Below, in pieces: positions 15,588 through 22,863 of a DNA stretch of 64,000 nt (its first letter is position 1; every line of letters begins with the position of its first letter). The notes under the pieces were generated by a model. That model worked only from the letters and a program-made list of their open reading frames with translations, made no database searches and was not told where the DNA came from. Position numbers and translations under genes: made by a program. The stretch is taken from NCBI GenBank assembly GCA_051004735.1, contig JBPCKA010000028.1:1-64000 (forward strand), written 5' to 3'. This DNA comes from Euzebya sp051004735 (GTDB taxonomy: Bacteria > Actinomycetota > Nitriliruptoria > Euzebyales > Euzebyaceae).

Positions 15588-17873
15588 GTGACGATGACTG
15601 ATCTTGGGACAACCGAGTTTGTTGACCTTCATGAGATCGGGCGTGGCGGGTTCGGCATCGTCTTCACAGCGCACCAGCCGTCATTTGACCGTACGGTCGC
15701 CGTGAAGGTCCTGACCCTGGCTGATGAGAACACCCTGCGACGCTTCGACCGGGAACGCCAGGCACTGGGGAAGGTCAGCAACCACCCGCATATCACCCCG
15801 GTGTTCGCCTCGGGCTTCACGACTGAGGGCATGCCCTACCTGGCCATGGAATTGATGCGAGGCGGATCGCTGGCCGATCGGTTGCAGCAGCAGGGGCCCA
15901 TGCCCTGGCAGGAGGTGCTGGACCTGGGGGTGAAGTTGTCCGGCGCGCTTGAGACCGCACATCGGGCAGGAATCCTGCATCGGGACCTCAAACCAGCAAA
16001 CGTGTTGCTGTCAGACTTCGGTGAACCGCGACTGGCCGATTTCGGCATCGCCAGCCTGGATGATGGCGAGCAGACAAAAACCGGCGTCATCACCGCCTCG
16101 GTGGCCTACGCGGCCCCCGAGGTGTTGGACGGGCGCCGCCCCGGCGTCCAGGCCGATGTGTACGGGTTGGGTGCCACCCTGTTCACGCTGATCGCCGGCG
16201 CGCCCGCGTTCTCGGTAGAGGGTGAGGAATCGGTCCTGGCCATGGTCCTGCGGATCGCGCGTGACCCCGTTCCCGACCTGCGACCACGCGGGGTGCCCGA
16301 TGCCTTCGCGCAGGTCCTGGAAGCGGCCATGGCCAAGCAGATGGCCGATCGCCACGAGAGCGCGGAGGCGTTGGGGGTGGCGCTTCGCGAGGCCCAACGG
16401 CAACTCGGCATCCGCCAGACGTTGATGGTTCTGCCGCGTGCGGAGGAGTCCTCCCGGCCGGTGTCACTGGCGACCAACCCGATCTCCGTAAGCGATCTGC
16501 TGGCGTCCTCATCTGCTGCGGGCGCGACTGGTGCGGCTGCGGCAGCCCCACCAGTCGGTCCGCCACAGAGCCCGGTGGGCCCGTCGGCTCGCGACCGCGT
16601 CATCGCAGCGACACCAGACCAGGACGCACCGGTCGCGCCCCCGCCGAATTGGGCACCGGCACTGCCGGTCGGCGTCGACCCCGCAGGTGCTCGTCCGGAT
16701 GGTGGTCCCGCAGTCGGTGAACCTGGGACCGGTGTGCCAGGGACCGGTGTGCCCGCGCCCGTCGACGAGGCGAGGTCGCGGGGTCGCCTGTGGCTGGTCC
16801 TGGGGGGCGTCGGGGTGGCCCTCATCGGTGCCGTCGTGCTTGCGGTCGTGCTCTTGAGTGGCGACGGGCAGGACCCGGTCGTGACGTCCACCACCGGACC
16901 CACCGCTGCGCAGGATTCTGGTTCGGAACCTGTCGAAGAAGCGGTACCGGTCGCCACCGACCAGCCAGAGGTGCCCGCCGATGACGGGGGTGTCCTGACG
17001 CCGGGGCCGTGGCAGGCGGTCAGACCGATGCCGACCGCCCGCCAACAGATTCCCGCAGTCACGCTGCAGGGCACCATCTGGGTGGCGGGGGGTCTGGTGG
17101 CGGATGGGGTGACCGCGTCGGTGCAAGGCTATGAGCCGGCGACCAACAGCTGGCGTACGGGGCCGGACCTGCCCCTGCCTCTACACCATCACATGAGTGC
17201 CACCTACGGCGGTGAGGTGGTGGTGCTGGGTGGATGGTCACCGGAGGGGTCGCTGTTGTCGGCGATCTCCTCTGACCGGGTGTTCACATTGACAGGGTCG
17301 GAGTGGGTTGAGCTACCGCCAATGTTGCAACCGCGGGTTGCCGGGGCGGCCGCCACCGTGGGTGATCTGCTGGTGGTCACCGGGGGGCAGGATGCTGCGG
17401 GCCAGTTGATCACCACCACAGAGGTCTATGACGGGCAGACCTGGACAGAGGTCGCCCCCATGCCGACACCTCGAGAACATCTGGCGGCCGCCTCGGACGG
17501 CGAGTGGCTGTACGCGGTGGGTGGGCGGGCGTTGTCCGCGGATGCCAACATGGCCACGCTTGAGCGGTATGACCCGGTCCATGACGTGTGGGAGAGCTTG
17601 GCCGATATGCCCACGGCCAGAGGGGGGTTGGCCGCGGCGCTCACCGACGGTGTCCTGGTGGCGCTTGGCGGGGAACGTCCGCTGGGGGTGTTAGACCAGG
17701 TGGAGGCCTACTCCATCGCAGATGGGACGTGGACGGAGTGGCCGGCCCTGCCCTCCGCCCGGCATGGCCTGGGGGCCAGCGTGGCCTCCTCCTCGTTGTT
17801 CGCGTTTGGCGGGGCGTTGGAGCCAACCCATTCCGCGCCCACCGCCGACGTGGAGGTCTCGGGCCTGCGCTGA
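15588..17873 (+). CDS. Membrane Ser/Thr protein kinase with an extracellular Kelch propeller
   Basis: 761 residues. The kinase domain (~10-265) is complete: GRGGFGIVF glycine loop, VAVKVL lysine, HRDLKPANVLL catalytic loop, LADFGIA (DFG) and APEVLDG. A Pro/Ala/Gly-rich linker (~270-395) follows, containing GTGVPGTGVP. One membrane segment (LWLVLGGVGVALIGAVVLAV, ~399-424) leads to an outside domain with about six Kelch-type repeats (~470-755), for example WVAGGLVADGVTASVQGYEP and LYAVGGRALSADANMATLER. Actinobacterial kinases more often carry PASTA or beta-propeller NHL sensors. The Kelch part probably binds an external ligand. Start GTG 15588 or ATG 15594. Target unknown. Confidence 0.9.
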   Translation: MTMTDLGTTEFVDLHEIGRGGFGIVFTAHQPSFDRTVAVKVLTLADENTLRRFDRERQALGKVSNHPHITPVFASGFTTEGMPYLAMELMRGGSLADRLQQQGPMPWQEVLDLGVKLSGALETAHRAGILHRDLKPANVLLSDFGEPRLADFGIASLDDGEQTKTGVITASVAYAAPEVLDGRRPGVQADVYGLGATLFTLIAGAPAFSVEGEESVLAMVLRIARDPVPDLRPRGVPDAFAQVLEAAMAKQMADRHESAEALGVALREAQRQLGIRQTLMVLPRAEESSRPVSLATNPISVSDLLASSSAAGATGAAAAAPPVGPPQSPVGPSARDRVIAATPDQDAPVAPPPNWAPALPVGVDPAGARPDGGPAVGEPGTGVPGTGVPAPVDEARSRGRLWLVLGGVGVALIGAVVLAVVLLSGDGQDPVVTSTTGPTAAQDSGSEPVEEAVPVATDQPEVPADDGGVLTPGPWQAVRPMPTARQQIPAVTLQGTIWVAGGLVADGVTASVQGYEPATNSWRTGPDLPLPLHHHMSATYGGEVVVLGGWSPEGSLLSAISSDRVFTLTGSEWVELPPMLQPRVAGAAATVGDLLVVTGGQDAAGQLITTTEVYDGQTWTEVAPMPTPREHLAAASDGEWLYAVGGRALSADANMATLERYDPVHDVWESLADMPTARGGLAAALTDGVLVALGGERPLGVLDQVEAYSIADGTWTEWPALPSARHGLGASVASSSLFAFGGALEPTHSAPTADVEVSGLR

Positions 17874-17883
17874 CCTGCCGTGA

Positions 17884-18093
17884 TCAGCAGGGGATGTAGG
17901 CGTCGGCGGCCTCGCCGAAACCGTCTGAGGAGAAGTTGGCGGTCCAGGCGGCCTCCGGCCTGGAAGTGACCGGTCATGTAGGGCTGCGGTCGGGACTGCA
18001 GCTGCCTCTTTCATCGCGCGGCGCGGGTCCCAGTTGGTGATGCGCGTGTCGCCGGCGGCCACCATGTTTCGCCAGTCGAAGGGCTGATTCCTG
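17884..18093 (-). pseudogene. C-terminal relic of an unrecognised protein
   Basis: Minus-strand pieces in different frames: FDWRNMVAAGDTRITNWDPR and RRAMKEA, then SRPYMTGHFQ, then AAWTANFSSDGFGEAADAYI followed by PC and TGA (17884-17886). They look like the end of one protein broken by frameshifts. The family is not recognised. It lies just past the end of the TrhA gene. Confidence 0.4.
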
Positions 18094-18123
18094 CCTGATT
18101 CAGACGACCCTGATTCAGACGAC
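18094..18123. repeat. Exact 15-bp tandem duplication at the end of the TrhA gene
   Basis: CCTGATTCAGACGAC occurs at 18094-18108 and again at 18109-18123. The second copy contains the TrhA stop codon; the first repeats the last Val-Val-stop outside the gene. Confidence 0.8.
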
Positions 18124-18789
18124 GTACCGCAGGATCGCCACGTAGTGGCACACCGACGCGGCGACGACCAGCAGGTGAAACACCTCGTGAAAGCCGAACC
18201 AGGCAGGCGCCGGGTTGGGCTTTTCGGTGGCATACACCACACTACCAAGGGTGTACAGCAGTCCGCCCAGGACGATCAGGACCGTCCCGGCGACGGGAAG
18301 GGCGGCCGCGATCTTGAACATGGGCACCACTCCCAACCATCCCAGCGCCACGTATCCGCCCGTCCGCAACCAACGCGGCGCGGTGAGCGGTGAAAGCGCC
18401 AGGCCGGCACCGGTGACGGCAACCCCCCACGCGACGATGAGGCTCCACAGCCGCCACTGACCGTCCAGGGAATGGAAGGCGATCGGGGTGAACGTCCCCG
18501 CGATGAACAACACGATCATCGCGGTGTCGGCGCGGCCCCACAGCATTCTGACCCGCCCGGTCCAGGCCGGGAAGTGGTAGCTGGCCGAGACGCTGTACAA
18601 CCCGACCAGCATGATGCCGAAGAGGCCGGCCGTCACCCTAGTCAGGCCGGAGGTGCTGAGGAACAGCGGAACTGCCATGACGGCAGCGATAGGGGCCATG
18701 ACCAGGTGGATCACGCCGCGCAATCGAGGTCGACTGGCTACGTACTCCGCGCTGTGATGGTGCTGCAGGCCTCGGTGGGGACGAGACAT
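18115..18789 (-). CDS. trhA: TrhA/hemolysin III family membrane protein (PAQR-like)
   Basis: 224 residues with seven hydrophobic segments. Family marks are the motif YSVSASYHFP after segment two, RADTAMIVLFIAGTFTPIAF, and the final FGFHEVFHLLVVAASVCHYV with the H-x3-H pair. The three His motifs bind a metal in PAQR proteins. Bacterial members influence membrane fluidity; the name hemolysin III comes from one Bacillus protein and need not mean a toxin. ATG 18789 was chosen because it precedes the first basic stretch; the longer frame overlaps the purN promoter. Divergent from purN. Confidence 0.85.
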   Translation of the reverse strand: MSRPHRGLQHHHSAEYVASRPRLRGVIHLVMAPIAAVMAVPLFLSTSGLTRVTAGLFGIMLVGLYSVSASYHFPAWTGRVRMLWGRADTAMIVLFIAGTFTPIAFHSLDGQWRLWSLIVAWGVAVTGAGLALSPLTAPRWLRTGGYVALGWLGVVPMFKIAAALPVAGTVLIVLGGLLYTLGSVVYATEKPNPAPAWFGFHEVFHLLVVAASVCHYVAILRYVV

Positions 18790-18855
18790 CTGGGGGAAGC
18801 CTCTCGTGGTGATGGTTCCGACACCCAAGTTACCGCCGTCGGTTGGCGGGTGCGT

Positions 18856-18861
18856 TAGGTT
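18856..18861 (+). promoter_or_regulatory. Putative -10 box (TAGGTT) of purNH
   Basis: TAGGTT, 8-nt spacer, ATG at 18870, and no Shine-Dalgarno sequence: a leaderless layout. Confidence 0.45.
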
Positions 18862-18869
18862 CCTGGGCA

Positions 18870-19484
18870 ATGACCCCCCGGCATCGCATCGTCGTCCTGA
18901 TCAGCGGGTCGGGATCCAATCTGCAGGCTCTGCTGGACACGCCTGATCTGCCTGGTGAGGTGGTGCTGGTCCTCAGCGACAGACCCGGCGTGTTCGGGCT
19001 GGAACGGGCGGCGCGGGCGGGGGTTGCCTCATCCGTGGTGGCATTGGCCGACCATCCCGATCGTGCGACCTGGGAGGCGGCCCTGACCGACCGGGTGGCC
19101 CAGGCTGCTCCGGACCTGGTCGTGCTGGCTGGTTTCATGAAGATTCTCAGCGGCGACTTCGTCCGACGCTGGCCCACGGTCAACGTCCATCCATCCTTGC
19201 TGCCGGCCTTCTCCGGCGCCCACGCCCCGGCCGACGCCCTTGCCTGGGGCGTCAAGGTAAGCGGTGTCACCGTCCACTTCGTCGATGAGCAGGTCGACCA
19301 CGGGCCGATCATCGCCCAGCAGGCGGTCACGGTGGAACCCACCGACACCGTCGAATCGCTACACGCACGAATCCAGGCCGTCGAGCACACGTTGTTGCCG
19401 CAGGCAGTGCGCTCCATCTGTCTGGGTCTCGTGCAGGTCGAGGGGCGACGCGTCATCCTCAAAGATCCACACCGCAACTCCTAG
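18870..19484 (+). CDS. purN: Phosphoribosylglycinamide formyltransferase
   Basis: Transfers formyl from 10-formyl-THF to GAR, the third step of purine synthesis. 204 residues. Substrate phosphate loop SGSGSNLQALLD, folate-side block APDLVVLAGFMKILS, catalytic Asn and His in NVHPSLLPAFSGAHAPADAL, and the Asp in VTVHFVDEQVDHGPII. The ATG at 18870 is set by the family N-terminus and the promoter spacing. purH follows after 9 nt, and folD, which supplies the cofactor, lies 4.8 kb downstream. Confidence 0.95.
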   Translation: MTPRHRIVVLISGSGSNLQALLDTPDLPGEVVLVLSDRPGVFGLERAARAGVASSVVALADHPDRATWEAALTDRVAQAAPDLVVLAGFMKILSGDFVRRWPTVNVHPSLLPAFSGAHAPADALAWGVKVSGVTVHFVDEQVDHGPIIAQQAVTVEPTDTVESLHARIQAVEHTLLPQAVRSICLGLVQVEGRRVILKDPHRNS

Positions 19485-19493
19485 GACCATCTC

Positions 19494-21035
19494 ATGAGCG
19501 ATCACGTCACGGTTCGACGCGCCCTGATCAGCGTGTACGACAAGTCCGGCCTTGAGAAGTTGGCCGGCGGACTGGCCGCGGCGGGGGTGGAGATCGTCTC
19601 GACCGGTTCGACGGCAGCCCGCATCCGGCAGGCCGGGGTGGAGGTGACCGAGGTCGCCCAGGTCACGGGGTTTCCCGAGATGATGGACGGCCGTGTCAAG
19701 ACGCTGCACCCCGGCGTGCACGCCGGGATCCTGGCCGATCGCGACAACGAGTCGCACATGCGGGCCCTGGCCGACCACGCGATCACGGCTGTTGACCTGG
19801 TCGTGGTCAACCTCTATCCCTTCCGTGACACGATCGCTGATCCCAACGTGACGGCGGCGGCGGCCATCGAGATGATCGACATCGGCGGCCCGACGATGGT
19901 TCGGGCTGCCGCCAAGAACCATCTGCATGTCGGGGTGCTCACCTCGCCGGATGCCTACGACGATGTCGTGGCGGAGCTTCGTGACCACGGCGGTCTGTCC
20001 CTGGGTACCCGGCGTCGTCTTGCTGCCACGGCCTTCGCCCACACCGCGTCCTATGACGCCGATGTGGCGGCGTGGTTCTCACGCGAGGATGATTTCCCCA
20101 GCCGCTTTGGGCCCGTCTACGCCAAGGCCCAGGACTTGCGCTATGGGGAGAATCCGCATCAGGCAGCCGCCTACTATGTCGAGCGCGGTCAGCCGTGGGG
20201 GCTTGGCAGTGCCCGGGTGCTGGGCGGAAGGGAGTTGTCCTACAACAACATCCTGGACACCGATGCCGCCCTTGGCATGGCCATGGACTTCGACGAACCC
20301 TGTGTGGCGATCATCAAGCACACCAACCCGGCGGGGTTGGCTGTGGCCGCTTCGGTGGCCGAGGCCTACCCCCGCGCGTTGGCTGGTGACCCCGTCAGTG
20401 CCTTCGGCGGGATCGTGGCGGCCAACCGGACCATCGACGCCGAGACAGCCAGCCAGATCATCGAGGTGTTCACCGAGGTCGTCGTGGCCCCTGGGATCGA
20501 CGCCGACGCGCTGGAGATTCTTCGCGGCAAGGCCAATCTGCGCATCCTGGTGGTGGACCGGCCCTCCCGACCAGTCGGGGATCGGGTCATCCGCACTGTC
20601 TCCGGTGGCCTGTTGGTGCAGGAGCCCGACTCCGCTCCCGAGGATCCCGAGCACTGGACAGTGCCGACCCAGACCAAACCGGAAGAGGCGACGCTGGCCG
20701 AGTTGGCATTCGCCTGGACGGTGTGCAAGCACGTCAAGTCAAACGGCATCGTGCTGAGTGCAGATCGGGCCGTCGTCGGGGTCGGTGCCGGCCAGATGTC
20801 GCGAGTGGACTCGGTCAGGATTGCCGTGCAGAAGTCCGGTGACCGCCACACCGGGTCGGTCCTTGCCAGCGATGCGTTCTTCCCCTTCCGCGACGGACCA
20901 GATGCCGCGCTTGATGCCGGCATTCGCGCCATCATCCAGCCAGGTGGATCGATGCGGGACAGTGAGGTGGTCCAGGCCTGCGACGAGCGTGGCATCCCGA
21001 TGGTGTGCACCGGCCGACGTCACTTCAGGCACTGA
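19494..21035 (+). CDS. purH: Bifunctional AICAR transformylase / IMP cyclohydrolase
   Basis: Catalyses the last two steps of IMP synthesis. 513 residues. The N-terminal cyclohydrolase (MGS-like, ~1-145) has SVYDKSGLEKLA, STGSTAARIRQAGVEV and GRVKTLHPGVHAGILAD. The C-terminal transformylase has LRYGENPHQAAAYY, a KHTNPAGLAVA block with the catalytic Lys-His, DPVSAFGGIVAANR, VKSNGIVLS and DAFFPFRDGPD. It ends in GRRHFRH. Operon with purN. Purine synthesis also needs guaA, whose only copy here is a remnant. Confidence 0.95.
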   Translation: MSDHVTVRRALISVYDKSGLEKLAGGLAAAGVEIVSTGSTAARIRQAGVEVTEVAQVTGFPEMMDGRVKTLHPGVHAGILADRDNESHMRALADHAITAVDLVVVNLYPFRDTIADPNVTAAAAIEMIDIGGPTMVRAAAKNHLHVGVLTSPDAYDDVVAELRDHGGLSLGTRRRLAATAFAHTASYDADVAAWFSREDDFPSRFGPVYAKAQDLRYGENPHQAAAYYVERGQPWGLGSARVLGGRELSYNNILDTDAALGMAMDFDEPCVAIIKHTNPAGLAVAASVAEAYPRALAGDPVSAFGGIVAANRTIDAETASQIIEVFTEVVVAPGIDADALEILRGKANLRILVVDRPSRPVGDRVIRTVSGGLLVQEPDSAPEDPEHWTVPTQTKPEEATLAELAFAWTVCKHVKSNGIVLSADRAVVGVGAGQMSRVDSVRIAVQKSGDRHTGSVLASDAFFPFRDGPDAALDAGIRAIIQPGGSMRDSEVVQACDERGIPMVCTGRRHFRH

Positions 21036-21040
21036 TCGCT

Positions 21041-21487
21041 ATGACAGCGTTGTCCGCGGGTGGCTGGACGGATGATCCCGAGGCGTTGGCGCGTCGGGCG
21101 CTGGGGTTGCAGGCAGCCTGGTGTGCCGCTGTCGGCACGGGCGCGGTGCTGTTCGGGGGAGGCATCGCCAGGGCCGTGCGGTTGCCCTCGTCTGTCGTCC
21201 GGGTGGGGGGCCTGGCCAGCATCGGCTGGTCCGCAACCGTGGCGTTGTGGTCGCTGGCAGAGGAATGGAAACCCGCCACCCGCCGGGTGACCGGAGCGAA
21301 CGTGGTGGCCGCCTCGGCCCTAACGGGTCACGCGCTGGCACGCGGCACTGCCGCGGGGCGCGTCGGGATCGGCCTGACCGCCGCGCAGCTGGCCGGCTTC
21401 GCGTTCACGCAGGCCAAGGCGTTGGTCGCTGCTGAGCCTGAGCGTCGTTTCGCGCTCCAAAATGCGCGGACTGGGTCGGGCCGCTAG
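21041..21487 (+). CDS. Small hydrophobic protein of unknown function
   Basis: 148 residues from ATG 21041, five bases after purH, so likely in the purNH transcript. Four moderately hydrophobic stretches are visible: AAWCAAVGTGAVLFGGGIA, GGLASIGWSATVALWSLA, VVAASALTGHALARGTAAG and IGLTAAQLAGFAFTQAKALV. They suggest a compact membrane protein. The end is basic (ERRFALQNARTGSGR). No family recognised. Confidence 0.55.
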   Translation: MTALSAGGWTDDPEALARRALGLQAAWCAAVGTGAVLFGGGIARAVRLPSSVVRVGGLASIGWSATVALWSLAEEWKPATRRVTGANVVAASALTGHALARGTAAGRVGIGLTAAQLAGFAFTQAKALVAAEPERRFALQNARTGSGR

Positions 21488-21522
21488 TTGGTTCAGTGCT
21501 GGACCGGCGGCCATGGTGGCGT

Positions 21523-21528
21523 TACCCT
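21523..21528 (+). promoter_or_regulatory. Putative -10 box (TACCCT) of the thrS leader
   Basis: TACCCT, 7-nt spacer, then the GTG of the leader peptide at 21536. The spacing matches the leaderless promoters of this window, so transcription would begin at the leader's own start codon. Confidence 0.5.
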
Positions 21529-21535
21529 TTGTGAC

Positions 21536-21598
21536 GTGATCGCGCCAGTGTTGGCCACGACGACGTCGGGTTTCGCCCGACGGTTGCGTTGCGCTTGA
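21536..21598 (+). CDS. Threonine leader peptide of a thrS attenuator
   Basis: A 20-codon frame, GTG to TGA, reading VIAPVLATTTSGFARRLRCA. Three consecutive Thr codons (ACG ACG ACG) precede a stem-loop (21564-21582). A Rho-independent type terminator (21627-21649) comes before the threonyl-tRNA synthetase gene. This is the layout of ribosome-mediated attenuation: when charged tRNA-Thr is scarce the ribosome stalls on the Thr codons and the terminator should not form. The leader starts 7 nt after a TANNNT box. Too short for usual gene finders. The alternative fold was not computed. Confidence 0.7.
   Translation: MIAPVLATTTSGFARRLRCA
21564..21582 (+). promoter_or_regulatory. Leader stem-loop after the Thr codons
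   Basis: Perfect 7-bp stem CGTCGGG (21564-21570) / CCCGACG (21576-21582) with a TTTCG loop. It begins within the last Thr codon and lies inside the leader peptide, so a stalled ribosome would disrupt it. Confidence 0.6.
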
Positions 21599-21626
21599 GT
21601 TACGACTGACAGACCACCGCACACAC

Positions 21627-21658
21627 CGCCCCGGGCATCGCCCGGGGCGTCGTCGTTT
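21627..21658 (+). terminator. Attenuator terminator before thrS
   Basis: Perfect 10-bp stem CGCCCCGGGC (21627-21636) / GCCCGGGGCG (21640-21649), 3-nt loop, followed by TCGTCGTTTT. It lies between the leader peptide and thrS, whose ribosome site AAGGAGA is just downstream. Confidence 0.8.
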
Positions 21659-21690
21659 TCCCGGGCTGTCCACAGCAAAGGAGACACGAC

Positions 21691-22863
21691 ATGACACCCC
21701 TGGACCACATCACCCTCGGCAGGGATCTGGAGATCTTCACCACCGACCCCCGAGTCGGCCCCGGGTTGCCGCTATGGCTGCCGAACGGGACCGCCATCCG
21801 ACGTGAACTGGATACCTTCATCCTCGAACTGGAGCAGCGCGCTGGCTACGACCACGTGATGACCCCGCAGTTGGGTAAGCGTCAGCTGTATGAAGCGTCA
21901 GGCCACTGGGACTACTTCGCCGACGACATGTTTCCCGCGATGCAGGTCGGCACCGAACAACTGGTGCTGCGCCCGGTGAACTGCCCTCACCACGTTGCCG
22001 TCTATCAGCACTCCGAACGCAGCTTCCGCGACCTGCCCCTGCGCATCGCGGAGCTTGGGACCATGTACCGGCTGGAACGTTCGGGCGTGGTGGCGGGCCT
22101 GGGCCGGGTCAGGGCCATGACCCTCAACGACGCCCACATCTTCTGCCGGCCCGAGGAGGTGGCCATGGAGATCGACGGGGTTCTTGACCTGGTCGAGGTG
22201 AGCTACCGGGCACTGGGCCTGGAGGTGACCGGCATCAAGCTCAGCCGCCGGTCGCCTGAGGGCAAATGGGCGGGTGAGGAGGCCAACTGGCAGCTGACCG
22301 AACAGGCCCTGAAGAGCGCGCTGACCGCTCGCGGCCTGGACTTTGAGGACGCTCCGGGTGAAGCCGCGTTCTATGGCCCAAAGATCGACATCGAGGTCAC
22401 CGACGTCAAGGGACGTGCCCTGACCCTGTCCACCATCCAGGTTGACTTATGGATGCCCCAGCGGTTCGGCCTTGAGTACGTGGCATCCGGTGGTGGGCGC
22501 GAGCGTCCCGTGATGATCCACCGCAGCGTCACCTCCACTGCCGAACGGCTGATGGCGTTGCTGCTCGAGACCACGCAAGGAAGCTTCCCGTTCTGGCTGT
22601 CCGCGGTTCAGACCGTGGTGCTGCCGGTCGCCTCCGCTCACGCCGCACAGGCTCGGCAGATTGCCGACCGGATCCGTACGCGGGGTGTCCGGGTCCGAGT
22701 CGATGATCATGAGGCCACCCTCGGCAGCCGGCTGCGGGCTGCTTCGGAAAGTCACGTCCCGGTCATAGTGATCCTTGGCCATGCCCGACCTGGGACGAGA
22801 GCGATGAGGTTTCATCGCGCCTCTGCGCCTGTCGGACCCCGGGGCGATACCGTCGAGGTGTGA
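21691..22863 (+). CDS. thrS: Short threonyl-tRNA synthetase without TGS and editing domains
   Basis: 390 residues against about 640 for a normal bacterial ThrRS. It starts directly at the class II catalytic core (MTPLDHITLGRDLEIFTTDP), so the N-terminal TGS and the domain that removes mischarged Ser are absent. Motif 2 is LGTMYRLERSG...RVRAMT, motif 3 HRSVTSTAERLMALLLE. The Zn ligands Cys (VNCPHH, ~97), His (NDAHIFC, ~148) and His (MIHRS, ~276) are kept. An anticodon-binding domain (~295-385) follows: VVLPVASAHAAQARQIADRI. The ribosome site is AAGGAGA. Leader-peptide control sits upstream; its stop overlaps the next kinase gene. It may be a specialised or stress paralogue, or the sole enzyme with editing done in trans. 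Elements such as the motif 2 loop differ from the standard YEPSG. Confidence 0.85.
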   Translation: MTPLDHITLGRDLEIFTTDPRVGPGLPLWLPNGTAIRRELDTFILELEQRAGYDHVMTPQLGKRQLYEASGHWDYFADDMFPAMQVGTEQLVLRPVNCPHHVAVYQHSERSFRDLPLRIAELGTMYRLERSGVVAGLGRVRAMTLNDAHIFCRPEEVAMEIDGVLDLVEVSYRALGLEVTGIKLSRRSPEGKWAGEEANWQLTEQALKSALTARGLDFEDAPGEAAFYGPKIDIEVTDVKGRALTLSTIQVDLWMPQRFGLEYVASGGGRERPVMIHRSVTSTAERLMALLLETTQGSFPFWLSAVQTVVLPVASAHAAQARQIADRIRTRGVRVRVDDHEATLGSRLRAASESHVPVIVILGHARPGTRAMRFHRASAPVGPRGDTVEV

